Source: Astragalus membranaceus (Eukaryota; Streptophyta; Magnoliopsida; Fabales; Fabaceae). From it: 64,000 nucleotides of DNA. Within the stretch, counting starts at the first letter, position 1. Every line of letters starts with the position of its first letter. Below are positions 1 through 10,715 of this stretch, piece by piece. Where the stretch lies: positions 71,109,784-71,173,783 of the forward strand of contig CM076849.1 in assembly GCA_039519185.1 (NCBI GenBank), written 5' to 3'. The position numbers and the translations under genes are program-made. Below the pieces are notes generated by a model, which was given only the letters and a program-made list of their open reading frames with translations, did not search any database and was not told the origin of the DNA.

Positions 1-1590
1 AACTAAAAAGTCTAGTTTCATTATCCTTTTTGTCTAAACTTAATTCCTATGTAATCTTTTGTTCCTACCATCTACAACTTTTCCATGATAGATGTGTCTA
101 CTAACCTCTGATGTAGTCATATTGTTGGTGTTTCCTTTCTTCTTGATGTGTGAACCTTATACTTAACCGACCTTGTGAGTTCCCCGAATAGTCCAATCAT
201 TTCTATAGAGCCTCCATGTTTCACAAATTAGATTCAAGTTTCTTAAATTTCTCTCCTACCCTTAGTGGTTGAGTTAGTTGAGACTCTACAAGGTTATAAT
301 CAAGTCTATCGGATTAGGAAATGTGAAGTTTAAGGAAAGATGGGTCAAGAAGAGGATTTCTGTCTTAAAGGATCTCGTTTTGTTAGAAGTTCCTCATTGA
401 GTTCTTGTACTAGCCTAACGTATTAAGATTACTTATTATTGTTAAGTTTAAGACTTAACTTATGAGGTATGGAGATTCTTATATAATTGTATTTTGATTT
501 AAATTTGTTGTGTCGACTCCGATAGGTACATGGAAAATTGTTTTATGTTTAAGGTCTTCAATTAAAGTTTTATAAAAATCCAGTCATTATGTGAGTCATT
601 TGAGGATAGTTGTTGTTCCTTAGTTTAATTCAAAGTATGATAGTGTATCTTTGAGATGAACGAAAGGTAATATTCAACATTTTAATATCCATTAAGGATG
701 GAATTTGAGATGCATGTTTGCTAGTGCATGGACTGAAAAGGAAAACAGAGATAGTACGCCTTGGTTGGGGTGTACCCCATGAGCCATGATTACTATATGA
801 GTCTCAACTATTGTGGTAAGGATTAAGTTTGTTAACCTCTTTTTTGAAAGGGTTAATAGTAAATAAGCATCAGGTTTGAAAGGATATTGAGGAAGTACCG
901 GATTTCATTCTTCCACATAATTGTGATGAAGAGATGTTGGAAAAGACACAATAAAATGGATGGCAGTGTTAAACTATGTTGGTGAACCACGGAATTTTGT
1001 TTTGCTCACCAATCTGAAATGAATAATATCAAGAGAATATTGATGGTGTTATAGTAGTTGCATTCCATCCCAGTTCCCAGATCTTGTAATGGAGATGAAC
1101 AACAATCTTTTGCATGGATGTTCGTCACGCATATAGGTGACTGGAATTGGAGGCCAGAAGTATGTTTATTGCCATTTAGAAAACCACGATTAATGCCATG
1201 ACAGCTTGCTGTTTTTCCAGGTATTATATTGGAAGAGAAAGTATTGTGCTAGAATGAACATCTTTCTTCTCTTCTTGTTTTTAATAACCCTTTAATTATT
1301 TGGTTGATATGTTTGGGATTGACAATAAATACCCTACGCTGAATTTATGTCAAACTGTTTTTGATTATAATATGCAATAACAAAGTTTTGTTGAGTTTCT
1401 TTCATGGAGAAGCCCCCTATTTGAGCATGGAGGTAAGGTTATTTCAATGTCGAATATGGAAACTCACGACTCGGGAGTGATGGTGACTCAGTGCAGCTTC
1501 ACACACTCTACGTTCATGCCTCGCTTTTCTATTAACGGTCAGTTTCTTGATATTGGTACTAGAACAAAATCTTTTCTTTCATCTAGTTTT
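1..1590. other. Unassigned AT-rich stretch upstream of a copia remnant
   Basis: I see no long reading frame, no LTR pair and no recognisable domain. The stretch runs directly into copia reverse-transcriptase sequence and may be the decayed upstream part of the same element (inference). Around 1570-1600 a short FDMK-like translation, typical of the residues just before the copia RT motif GEA.VILG, is visible but out of frame with what follows. Confidence 0.4.
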
Positions 1591-2472
1591 GATATGAAAA
1601 TATGGGTGAGGCAAATGTAATATTAGGAGTTAGTATCATCATGGAAGGTGATAGTATTATACTATCACAAGAACATTATGTGGAAAAACTTCTTAGGAAC
1701 TTTGGTCACTATAACTCTACCCCTTTGAGTACCCCTTATGAAGCAAACTCACACTTGAAGAAAAATAGAGGTGATCCTGTTGACCAACCTTAGTATGCCC
1801 AAGTAATTGGGAGCCTACTGCATTTAATGAACTTTTCTCGACCAGACATTGCGTTCGCAGTCGGTCGTCCGAGAAGGTATACTCATAACCCCGGTCAGGA
1901 TCATTGGAAGGAAATTTCTCACCTTATGCGATATTTGAGAGGTACCACGGATTAGGGTATTACTTAGAGTGGATTTCCCGCAGTACTAGAAGGATACTGC
2001 GATGCTAACTGGATATCTGATTCAGATGAGAGAAAATCCACTAGTGGTTACATTTTTACACTTGGTGGTGGTGCGGTAACTTGGAGGTCAGCCAAACAAT
2101 CCATTATTGCTAGATCGACTATGGAGTCAGAATTTGTAGCTCTTGAAATTGGCTGGTACTGAAGCTGAATGGTTGAAGAACCTTTTGGCTGAAATTCCTT
2201 TGGGAATAAAACCAACACCATAAGTGTCAGTACATTGTGATAGATAGTCGGCAATAGCCGTTGCAAAGAAAATGACCTATAATGGCAAAAATAGACATGT
2301 GCAATTAAGACACAATGTTGTCAAACAATTGCAAAAATATGGAGCAATATCGATCGATTATGTGAAGTCAGAAGTGAATTTGACCGATCCTCTGACAAAA
2401 CCCCTAGGGAAGAAACTTATATGTGAGACATCGAGGGGAATGGGACTAAAGCCAATTGAAATTAAGAAGTGA
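1591..2472 (+). pseudogene. Ty1/copia pol remnant: C-terminal reverse transcriptase and RNase H
   Basis: Translated pieces line up in order with a copia polyprotein. GEANVILGVSI and LSQEHYVEKLL come from the end of RT (1602-1793), followed by a stop. Next comes GSLLHLMNFSRPDIAFAVG, then the RNase H segment GYCDANWISDSDERKSTSGY and IIARSTMESEFVALE. The end is H..LRHN..KQLQKYG..DYVKSE.NLTDPLTKPLGK (2272-2472). Several in-frame stops and at least two frameshifts make it non-functional. Only the last third of pol remains; gag, protease, integrase and the RT catalytic YVDD are not seen. A family-level copia call is safe; lineage is not assigned. Confidence 0.85.
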
Positions 2473-3050
2473 TGGTAACCCAACCTTTGTGATTGGAGAT
2501 CCCATGAATAAGGTTCAATGTGGTAAAAACAAGTCACTTCTTGATATTGCTAGCACTGAAAAATTAATTCAAGTAATTAATTTTATTATTGTCCCTTCCT
2601 ATGGTGTTATTGTGATAGTGCTAGACTGCAGGATTAAAAGGTTAAGCTTAAAGCTTTTAATGATCTTCATAGCCCTTATGGGTGGTGTATGACTTGCAGC
2701 ATACACTTGATGAAATCACCTATATGAGTGTCAAGTGGGGCCGCTTGCATGAGATCCTGGCGGGATGTCTAGAGCACTCATGAATACCGAGAACGCGCAC
2801 GGCCTAGTAGCGCAACACCGCGGAAACATCAAGAATTGTGGGGGTGTAATGTGAGGGTAAAACCTCTAACATATAACATGTGTCTTGGGTTCCATAGCTT
2901 GCTAAACAAATTCACTGTATGTTATGTTTTATCTGTCTAGGACTGGTTCCATAGCTTGCTATACAGCTCTGATGCATTACATCTATGATGGTAACCCAGG
3001 AATCTTCTTTTATTTATTTATTTTCCAACTTTTGAAATATGTGGGGGATA
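2473..3050 (+). other. 3' untranslated region of the copia remnant
   Basis: Non-coding sequence between the RNase H end and the putative 3' LTR. It holds a first purine-rich tract at 2837-2850 and a second (gtgggggatag) at 3041-3051. The second is the likelier polypurine tract, because the LTR-like sequence follows it directly. A short direct repeat (ggttccatagcttgcta) occurs at about 2888 and 2945. Confidence 0.45.
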
Positions 3051-3093
3051 GTTGTGTTTTGTTGAAAAAAAAAAAGGATATTTCAAAAGTTGG
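3025..3093. repeat. Perfect 16-bp inverted repeat enclosing the polypurine tract
   Basis: CCAACTTTTGAAATAT at 3025-3040 is the exact reverse complement of ATATTTCAAAAGTTGG at 3078-3093. The 37-bp loop contains the purine tract gtgggggatag and the presumed start of the 3' LTR, so an RNA transcript could fold a stem across the plus-strand primer site. The pairing is read directly; any role is inference. Confidence 0.75.
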
Positions 3094-3796
3094 TGTCCCA
3101 CATTGCTTGGTTTTGGACTCACCTAAGTCTTTATATATTAAAGCTTAATGAGAGCTTGTAAACAAGCAAGTAGAAGGGACTCCCTCGCGCACACAAGCAG
3201 GGACCAACATGGTTTGGTTCAGTGCAAATCTTCTAATTCCCCCCTCCTGCGCGCACGCTCATAGAACCACGTGCAAATCTTCTGATTCCCCCCTCCAACG
3301 GCTATAATGACATTTGATTAATTCATTCCACTTGATTTCGTAACAGACTTATATTGACATTTTATTTCCCAACGGCTATTTTCATTTATCCATTTTATTT
3401 TATATCCTACAGTTTATGGCAATTTATTTCATAACTGATATTTTTATTTTCGGTTTTTCTTTGGCTTCAAATGCTGATGGAGCATTTGCTTCATCACTTA
3501 GATATGTAGCCTATAAAAAGCTAGTCGAGTAGCTATTGACATAGATCCAAAAAATCACTTCCTCTCTTCGAAATAAGCACTCCTGGGTTCATCTCCTGTC
3601 AATTCGTTCTTGCCAGTTCGGAATCCTCGTTCGCCATTGCGATTGAGACGAGCCGGTTGTACCTCGGGGAATTTGCGCTGTAGAGGCGGATAAATTCTTC
3701 AGGACGCGTCGAAAGACTCCTCCGGTTGTTTATCTGACGTTTGTTCTGTTTGCATGTTCTCTATTTTGTTGCTGTCCTGTTGCGCACATAACTACA
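3051..3796 (+). repeat. Putative copia 3' LTR
   Basis: Follows the purine-rich tract at 3041-3051. It shows the usual features of a copia LTR: a gtgtcccacat phrase near the start (3093-3103), a TATA-like tatatatta at 3132-3140, and CT-rich sequence after it. No second LTR copy lies in the window, so both ends are approximate; the right edge is placed at a CA dinucleotide. It could be a solo remnant of another family. Confidence 0.4.
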
Positions 3797-4530
3797 CTTT
3801 TCACATTTTAATTAAATGTAAATGTTTGGTGTTTGATGGTTAGAATTATGCTCCAATTAAACTCTTGAAATCTCTGACAAGTTGATTTTCTATAATGCTA
3901 TGAAACATGACTAGTGGTTGTTTGATGGATGACTTGAATTGAGTATTAGTTACAAACTAGTTATGACTTAAATGGTAAAGTGTTGAGATTGATGATGGTG
4001 GAAAGTGGAAACAGATTTGATTGCTTGTTATTTGACTCATTGGTTTAATTTTTTTTCAAATTTAACATGACAAGAATTAATGAAATAATGATGCATGTGC
4101 AAATTCTCTTGTGATTGGTATCTTGAATACATGATCGATTAGTATACCTTGATTTGTTTTAATAAAAGTATACCTTCATACAGTTTAGTAGCGGTAGCTT
4201 TAAATTGTGTGTGTGTGTGGAACAATGAGAAATTGATGATTTCACACTTAATTGATATTCTTGGTCACAAATGAATGGTTCTGTTATTGCATACATATAT
4301 AATGACTACTTGTAAATGTTGTTGTTTAACTCTATTCCTTTTTGTGGTTGTATTGATAATATTGAGACCTTGGTTCACTATTGAACAAGAACTGCTAGAT
4401 ACTCGTTTTGGTTTGGAACATTAGTTACTGGCTAGGGAATTGAAGATAGTTTCTCTTTAGATGAAAGGATTTGTAAATGTCCTTGTAGATTTATTAGACT
4501 AAAGATTAATTCAATTCATAAATTTATTTA
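3797..4530. other. AT-rich intergenic sequence
   Basis: No gene or repeat recognised apart from a short GT run near 4207-4219. The last nine bases (4522-4530, atttattta) are the left target-site duplication of the adjoining Mutator-like element. Confidence 0.6.
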
Positions 4531-5733
4531 GGGTTAAAGGTATGTTTCGTCCCTGTAAATATCACAATAATCCAGTTTCGTCCCTGCAAAAAAAAAAGTT
4601 TTAAAACAACCCTTGCAAATACCAAATGTTTTTAGTTTGGTCCCTGCTGTTAACTTTCCATCCAAAAAGCTAACGGTTGCCACGTCATCAACCCATATCA
4701 TCAGAGATATATGCGCCACGTCAGCATCCAATGGATGGCTGACACGTGGCATTCACATTATTGTTACTAAAAAATTTAGCATTTTGGCAAGTGTGGGATT
4801 CGAACCCACAAACCTTTGAATACCAAGCACCCTCTTTAACCACTTCACCACTTATTCTTATTGGAAATAATCTTACAACTATGCTATATATTAGATAGTT
4901 ACTCAAATCCAAATCCCTAACCAGATATTCATCTTCAACCTCATGATATTCCCCAATTCTTCAAACCCAAATCCCTAACCAGAAACACAAAACGAACACC
5001 ATAAACGAATTCATCCAGATTTGATTTTCGTTTTTCAGATTTGATTTAAATCATGACGAACAAAGCTTCTTCGTTCTTCTCTCTCTCGATTCGATTTCAA
5101 GAATGAAATCTATTTTCGCTTGATGATTTCCATATTCTATTTCGTTTAAATCGATTTTAAGAACATTTCGTTTTTAAATCTGATTTCGATTGAGATTCAT
5201 TTCTCTTGGGAAAAATTTCCAGATCTGCATCGTTTTGATTTTAATGGTAATGAAGAGAATGATGTTCATCGTTTTGATTTCCAGAATTTCCAGATCTGCA
5301 TCGTTTTGATTTTAATGGTAATGAAGAGGATGATGTTCATCGTTTTGATTTCCAGATCTGCATCGTTTTGATTTCCAAATCTGCATCGTTCTGATTTCTA
5401 TTTCGTTTTAATGTTCATCGTTTTGAAAAATTTCTAGATCTTCAAACGTGAAACATTGTTGTTGTTGAATAATGGTAATGAAGAGGCTGATGTTTGATGT
5501 GGCAGACATCTAATGGTCCACGTGGCAGACATCTATGTGGCTGACGTGGTGGTGACGTGACATTCATGTTGGCAGCCACATCACCCAACAATTAACACTG
5601 TTAGTCAAAAGTTAACGGCAGGGACCAAACTAAAAGCATTTGGTATTTGCAATGGTTGTTTTAAAACTTTTTTTTTGCAGGGACGAAACTGGATTATTGT
5701 GATATTTGCAGGGACGAAACATACCTTTAACCC
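4531..5733. mobile_element. Non-autonomous Mutator-like element (MULE/MITE), 1203 bp
   Basis: The left end begins GGGTTAAAGGTATGTTTCGT and the right end is its reverse complement. The terminal inverted repeats run about 126 bp (4531-4657 and 5608-5733) with only a few mismatches. The element is flanked by a perfect 9-bp duplication atttattta (4522-4530 and 5734-5742). Long TIRs plus a 9-bp TSD are diagnostic of the Mutator superfamily. No transposase frame is present, so it must move in trans. The interior contains a tRNA-like segment (4785-4850) and imperfect tandem copies of a roughly 70-bp unit built from gatctgcatcgttttgat (about 5220-5430). Confidence 0.9.
4785..4850 (-). other. tRNA-like segment with A-box and B-box motifs inside the MULE
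   Basis: Read on the minus strand it starts with TGGTGAAGTGG (4840-4850), close to a Pol III A box. It then has GGTTCGAATCC (4797-4807), a perfect B box, set in a T arm with a complete 5-bp stem (GTGGG/CCCAC) and a 7-nt loop. No paired acceptor stem and no clear anticodon arm are seen, so it is a tRNA-derived fragment, not a working tRNA gene. It may be a captured SINE head or degraded tRNA. Confidence 0.6.
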
Positions 5734-5879
5734 ATTTATTTATTTTCAAACAAGTTGCAAACAAGAACTCATTTTTTTTTGTTGATTTACTAACATTTAT
5801 GCTCTACTATTGGTTTGATGCGATAGTTTTGATTTTGTTTTAACAATTAATACTTGGTCGATTATTTTGGAGCGTAGCC

Positions 5880-6953
5880 ATGGATTGTAGTTGGATGCAA
5901 CGTAATCGTCTGAGTGATGAGTATGCGAAAGGAGTCGAAGAGTTTATAAATTTTGCTCAAGCAAATCTTCGCAAAACTGATGTAAGCAAAGTAGTTGTTC
6001 CCGAAACTGATGTAACTTATTCCTTCCCTTGTTGTAATTGTGTGAATCGGGCTCCACAACCACCAAGTGTAATACGGGACCATCTCTTTGTTTATGGGAT
6101 CTTTTAAGCGGGCACATGAATATGATACTTTGTGCAAAGATAAAGAAGAACCTCTATATATGGGTTGCACAAAATACACATGGCTGTCTGCGATGTTAAA
6201 ATTGATCAATCTGAAGGCGATAAATGGGTGGACAAATAAGGGATTCACTGAATTACTTGAGTTGTTGGTAGACATGCTTCCCATAAGTAACACATTGCCA
6301 AAACGTACGTATGATGTGAAGAAGATATTGTATTCGATGGGTGTGGAGTATTAGAAAATACATGCATGTCCAAATGATTGCATATTGTATCGGAAAGACT
6401 TTGAGAAGTTGCACAAGTGCCCTACGTGTAATTGGTCGCGCTACAAAGTGAAGTCGGGTGAATCTAGTTGTGACGACAACAGCACAAAGCGTTCCCCCGC
6501 CAAGGTTTTATGGTATCTTCCAACAATACCCAGGTTCATACGCTTGTTCGCTAATGCAAATGTCGCGAAGAGCATTAGGTGGCATGCAGATGAGAGGAAA
6601 TGTGACGGACAGCTTCGCCATCCGACGGATTCTTTGCAATGGAAGAAAGTTGATAATTTGTATCCGGATTTTAGCACTGAGTCAAGAAATCTTAGGCTCG
6701 CACTTGCTTTAGATGGGATGAATCCATATGGTAACTTAAGTACGAATCATAGCTCGTGGCCTGTTCTCCTTGTAATTTACAACCTATCTCCATGGTTGTG
6801 CATGAAGCGCAAATATATGATGTTATCCATGATGATTTCTGGTCCGAGACAACCAGGTAATGACATAGATGTTTACCTTAGTCCTTTGATTGAAGACTTG
6901 AGAAAAATGTGGGATGAAGGTGTGTATGTGTTTGACAGGTATTGTAGTGAAAT
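5880..6953 (+). pseudogene. CACTA (En/Spm) TNP2-type transposase, N-terminal part
   Basis: The start MDCSWM..NRLSDEYAKGVEEFINFA is the N-terminal transposase-associated domain of plant CACTA proteins, with its CCNC zinc-type residues. A frameshift near 6090 leads to PLYMG and Y.WLSAMLKLINLKA. A stop at 6352 is followed by the TNP2 core: LHKCPTCNWSRYK, VLWYLPTIPRFIRLFANA, RWHADER, LRLALALDGMNPYGNLSTNHSSWPVLLVIYNLSPWLCMKRKYMML, DVYLSPLIEDLRKMWDEGV. After VYVFDRY the expected rest of TNP2 is missing and the frame runs into another domain, so an internal deletion has joined two CACTA segments. Non-functional. Confidence 0.88.
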
Positions 6954-7410
6954 AAATACAGAGCGTCATGAGCTGTGGAAGGCTGGCCGCGAAAACAAAT
7001 CTGGATCATATTTATCAGAGGAGTCAGCATCAGTTGGATCTATGATTGTAAGTAAAATTTTGTGTGGATCTAAGTTGAATAAAAGTATGCTTTGTTTAAG
7101 TAATTCAATTGTAACACGTGAACATGTTTTTGTTGTAGGATGAACTTACGGTTATGAGTAGTCAATGATCTTTCATTCCGCAAGGAAAGAATGATATTTT
7201 GACTGCTGTCATTGGAACATCTGAGCTTCCCAGGCATGTTCGGGGAGCTGGAAAAGGTGTCAGACTTAATAGACACTTTGGAGGTACCGGTGTAGCACGA
7301 TCTGCCTCGAGTAGCTCACAAGTTGATAAAGCAAAGTTTATGAAAGAAATTATGGAGGGCGTGGAAGTGATGGTGCAAGACCGAGTTCGCAAGGCGTTGG
7401 TAGAGGTATA
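6954..7410 (+). pseudogene. CACTA second ORF fragment (plant transposase, Transposase_24-like)
   Basis: ERHELWKAGRENKSGSYLSEES (6960-7030) and, after what looks like a GT-AG intron (gtaagt at 7049 to tag near 7138), DELTVMSSQ, stop, SFIPQGKNDILTAVIGTSE and HVRGAGKGVRLNRHFG. This is the conserved order of the Ptta/En/Spm plant transposase domain, which ends in a 'GR.DILT..IG' and 'R..G.G.....FG' block. A coiled-coil-like tail follows (KFMKEIMEGVEVMVQDRVRKALVE). One in-frame stop is present at 7166. It is fused upstream to the truncated TNP2 part. Confidence 0.75.
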
Positions 7411-7498
7411 TGTTTATATTACCAGATCTGTTGTATTATTTGAATAAATTTATAAATTTAGCTTAATTTATATGTATGTTTTAATTATTCAGCACACC

Positions 7499-8709
7499 AT
7501 TTCATGTGGAGGAGATCAAAATGCGGCTGTTCAGGTTCCCTCTCCCATGACCACTGTTGGATCTAAGGCTAGATGCTCACCATCTCATGTGGAGGAGGAG
7601 GTCCAAATCGATTGGCTGAAAGAGATCCTTATGATGGGGTATGCTGATAAGAGACATGCTAGGATAAGGTTGGAGCATGAAGATCATGAGTGCTTTGTCT
7701 CCTTCAAAGAGATCGTGGACATGGTTTCCGGTGAAGAGTGGCTTGACTTAAGCCATTTGAGCATATGGTGCACGTAAGTAGTAAAGTTTATTTCATTATG
7801 TCAATTTCTCGCATTTCTACATATATTGATCAATTTGATAGTTTTTCTTATGTGCCACTAGATATCTGTATCGTCAATGGGTTGAAAGGGGTATCGATCA
7901 AATATATGGATTTGTGTGTCCATATAAACTTAACTTGAAGAATATGCCCATGAATACCGTTCTTCAAAAATTCATATATATTACTCCATTTTGCCATAGG
8001 TACGTGATTGCATATTTCAACGAATTGGTAGTTAATTTTCCTTTGTTTGTGTGTTGCTTAATTTTAAGTTTATCAATGTTGCAGCAAACATTGGCAACTG
8101 CTTGTCTTACTCCCAAATGAAAATACTGTGGTCTGGATGTGTTCCTTATGCCGCCAACCAAACAAACAAATCAAAGACATGTTTAGCAAGTAAGTTTTTA
8201 ATTTTTTTATCATGGTTTAGATTGTAGTATTTGAACTTTGGGTTGAAATTTTATTACTAATTTTATATTATGTTATTAGAGCTGTCAAAAGGGATTCTAC
8301 ATCGGCCACAAAGTTGTTGTACCCTATAGTAAGTAATTTAAAATATGGGTTGATTTAATTTAGAGTGAATTCATATATGATATATATAATATTCACTTTA
8401 ATTTTGCTAATTCATTTGTGTAGATGCCAATACAACGGAATGGTTTTCATTGTGGGTATTATGTGATGAAGTTTATGCTGACCATTATATTGCCGGTGTT
8501 GTTGATAATTGGGAGAAGGTATAATTTTGTTTGGATATCTGTTTGTGTGTATTACTGTTGATTGGATATAATTTGTTTGAGTAATTTTAAACTTGTACGT
8601 ATTTAATGACCCAAAGGCATACACCGAAGAGGAACTTCTGGAGATTCGTCAGCTTTGGGCAGAATTCTTTATGAAGATTCATACAGAACAAAATGATACA
8701 CTCTTTTAG
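7499..8709 (+). pseudogene. CACTA C-terminal Ulp1-like cysteine protease module
   Basis: Exon-like pieces separated by AT-rich GT-AG intervals: EEEVQIDWLKEILMMGY...FKEIVDMVSGEEWLDLSHLSIWCT (7590-7777), RQWVERGIDQIYGFVCP (7870-7925), HWQLLVLLPNENTVVWMCSLC (8090-8150) and QRNGFHCGYYVMKFM (8430-8480), ending TEEELLEIRQLWAEFF (8623-8670). Catalytic His (HWQLL) and Cys (HCGYYVM) with the upstream Gln are kept, as in Ulp1/SENP-type domains found at the end of CACTA ORF2 proteins. No continuous frame exists, so it is scored as a pseudogene, though splicing could join some pieces. Confidence 0.75.
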
Positions 8710-9098
8710 ATTTACTAGTTTAATGTCTTTTTAGAAATATTTTGTTTTAGATACACTAGTTCCAATTTGTAAATTCTGGTTTGTGTTGCTTCTGGAGATT
8801 CGTCACTATTTCTTATTGTCCAATATTTGTGTTGCTTCTGTTATTGCTTGTGTTATGGTTTGTGTTATGGTAGTATGGGATAATTAGTTCCAATTTGTAA
8901 AATTTGTAAATTCTGCCTGTGTTATGGTTTGTGTTAAGAGGTTCTTATAAATTTTGGCTGTGTTATAGCTTTTGTTTTGTGTAAATTCTGGCAGTGTTAT
9001 GGCTTCTGTTGGTTTGTTATGGCTTCTGTTATGGTTTGTGTCAACAGGTTCTTATAAATTCTAGCTTGTATAAAAATGAACAAAATTTAACAAAAAAA
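8710..9098. repeat. Degenerate tandem repeats downstream of the CACTA ORFs
   Basis: Phrases such as gtgttatggtttgtgttatgg, ttcttataaattctggc and ccaatttgtaaattctg recur with changes about every 60-90 bp. This is non-coding 3' region of the CACTA locus, lying between the last coding piece and the hairpin array. Confidence 0.6.
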
Positions 9099-9362
9099 CT
9101 AGACATTTAACATCGGTTGTTTCAAATAACCGATGCTAAATGTCATTTTTTTATTATCAAAAATGACATTTAGCATCGATTATTTGAAAAAAACGATGCT
9201 ATATGTATCAATAAATGACCTTTAGCATCAGTTGTTTCAAATAACTGATGCTAAACGTCATTTTTTGATTATAAAATGACATTTAGCATCGATTATTTGA
9301 AACACCGATGCTAAATGTCATTTATTGATACATTTAGCATCGGTTGTTCCATATAACCGGTG
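9099..9362. repeat. CACTA-type subterminal array of short inverted repeats
   Basis: The motif ATTTAGCATCGRTTRTTT and its reverse complement alternate at least seven times, making a run of hairpins (for example acatttaacatcggttgt paired with ataaccgatgctaaatgt). Dense alternating subterminal repeats are the binding sites of the TNPA-type protein in CACTA elements. The expected CACTA terminus (TAGTG) is not found next to the array, so the true end has been lost near 9362. Confidence 0.75.
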
Positions 9363-9402
9363 GATCTGCAGAGGGTTAGGGTTTCCTCCACGAATACGGG
9401 AG

Positions 9403-9576
9403 TAGGAGGCACCAGTTGCGAAATGGGAGTTCGGTTGGAACAAGTTCTTTAAAGACTCAATGGTCGCTGGTCCTGTGAATGACCACAGCGAGAAGCCACT
9501 TAGTTTGGAGTCGTTGCTTCAACACTTGGCGGTTGTTGATTTCGCCGATGCCACAACAAGTGGTTACCATGGTTGA
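9403..9576 (+). other. Short orphan reading frame, origin unknown
   Basis: Between the stop at 9403 and the TGA at 9574 there is a 56-codon frame without ATG at its start. It has protein-like composition (KWEFGWNKFFKDSM; EKPLSLESLLQHLAVVDFADA). I do not recognise a family. It could be a captured host exon left by the CACTA element or chance. It is GC-richer than the surrounding repeats. Confidence 0.25.
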
Positions 9577-9733
9577 AAAAATGATTTGATGTGGCCAGGA
9601 TTGAATTTTTCGGGTCGTATGATGGGCGCCAATGTGCTTGAATAATAAACTTTATTGATTGAGTCGGATTGGATACAAGGGAGGCAATATAGCTTTTTGT
9701 TTATCTCAGGCCAATTCTCTATTTAGATTCAGA

Positions 9734-9770
<37 letters not shown>

Positions 9771-9903
9771 TTCTATCCGCTATCTCTCCCTATATATTGC
9801 TTCCATGTCCTCTGAGTAACAGCTTGGGCTATTACTCAGACAGTTCTTCCCCGCCATACCTCGGTCCACTCTTTAGATTTATGTGTGTGTGTGTGTGTGT
9901 GTG
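9734..9903. repeat. Microsatellites (GT)n(GA)n and (TG)n
   Basis: (GT)n at 9734-9754 runs into (GA)n to 9770; a second (TG)n run lies at 9882-9903. Both are preceded by ctctttagatt-like sequence, so the two runs appear to be parts of an imperfect duplication about 147 bp apart. Confidence 0.85.
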
Positions 9904-10257
9904 GGAGCTGCTAACGTACTCCCACTTAAAAATTAGAAGATGTATGTTAGCAAGATACACTCTTTCACCTGGACTAAAAAACTAACTTTTCTATTAATAT
10001 ACATTCAAAACAACACATGCCACAAGTGGCGGATCTTAGTTATGGCCTAGGTGGGCCACGGCCCATCAGAAAAAATCATATATGAAATTACTATAATACC
10101 CCTTATTTTAAAGGGTAAAATTGATAAAAGTAGTTCAACTCTTCTCAAGTACTTGATAAGTAAAATTATTATATTATATCGTATCTATCACTCTATCTAC
10201 TAATTGACACAATAAGCACTTTAGAGGATCCAAACTCATAAAAACTAATTTAAAAAT
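9904..10257. other. Intergenic AT-rich sequence
   Basis: No coding or structural feature recognised. The last three bases and 10261-10270 form the left duplication flanking the first SINE. Confidence 0.5.
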
Positions 10258-10270
10258 AGAATATTACACT

Positions 10271-10402
10271 TTTTTTTATAAGCAAATGTTAGTGGGGGTG
10301 GGGGAATGTTAGTTTCCGAGGTTTGAACGCTGGACCTCCTTCTTGCAATTTTGCAACTCTTTCATGTCTCTTAGCTCGCCAACTGAGCTATCTTTCTGGG
10401 AC
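10271..10402 (-). mobile_element. tRNA-headed SINE, copy 1
   Basis: On the minus strand it begins with a tRNA-like head containing AGCTCAGTTGG (A-box-like) and GGTTCAAACCTCG-type B-box sequence (10315-10330). It ends in an A-rich tail (tttttttt on the plus strand after 10270). It is flanked by a 13-bp duplication with one mismatch, agaatattacact (10258-10270) and agaatgttacact (10403-10415), as expected for LINE-mobilised insertion. Length about 132 bp. Confidence 0.85.
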
Positions 10403-10574
10403 AGAATGTTACACTTATTTTGAGACAAACATTTTTGGCAATGTGACACTTATCATGTAACGGATGGAGAGAAAATTAAAGTTACATTACATTGTCTTCT
10501 GTTTTATTTTGGAAAATTACACTATTCTCCCTTAAAATTTATAATTTACAAAGGTTTGGTATGTTGATCAAGTT

Positions 10575-10699
10575 TTTTTTTTTGATAAGCAATGTTAGTG
10601 GGTGGTGGAAATGTTAGTTTCCGGGGTTTGAACCCGAGACCTCCTTCTTGGACTCCTTTGGTGTTCCTTAACTCGCCAACTAAGCTACCTACTTGGGAT
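10575..10699 (-). mobile_element. tRNA-headed SINE, copy 2
   Basis: Same family and orientation as the copy about 300 bp upstream: tRNA-like head with TAGCTTAGTTGG and GGTTCAAACCCCG, then a short body and an A tail. It is flanked by a perfect 16-bp duplication gtatgttgatcaagtt (10559-10574 and 10700-10715). The intact duplication makes it younger than copy 1. Confidence 0.9.
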
Positions 10700-10715
10700 G
10701 TATGTTGATCAAGTT

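Noticed and set aside
4785..4850. Possible functional tRNA gene (also at 36796-36866 and 55249-55330)
   Set aside because: B boxes are good, but acceptor stems and anticodon arms cannot be completed, so only tRNA-like fragments are reported.
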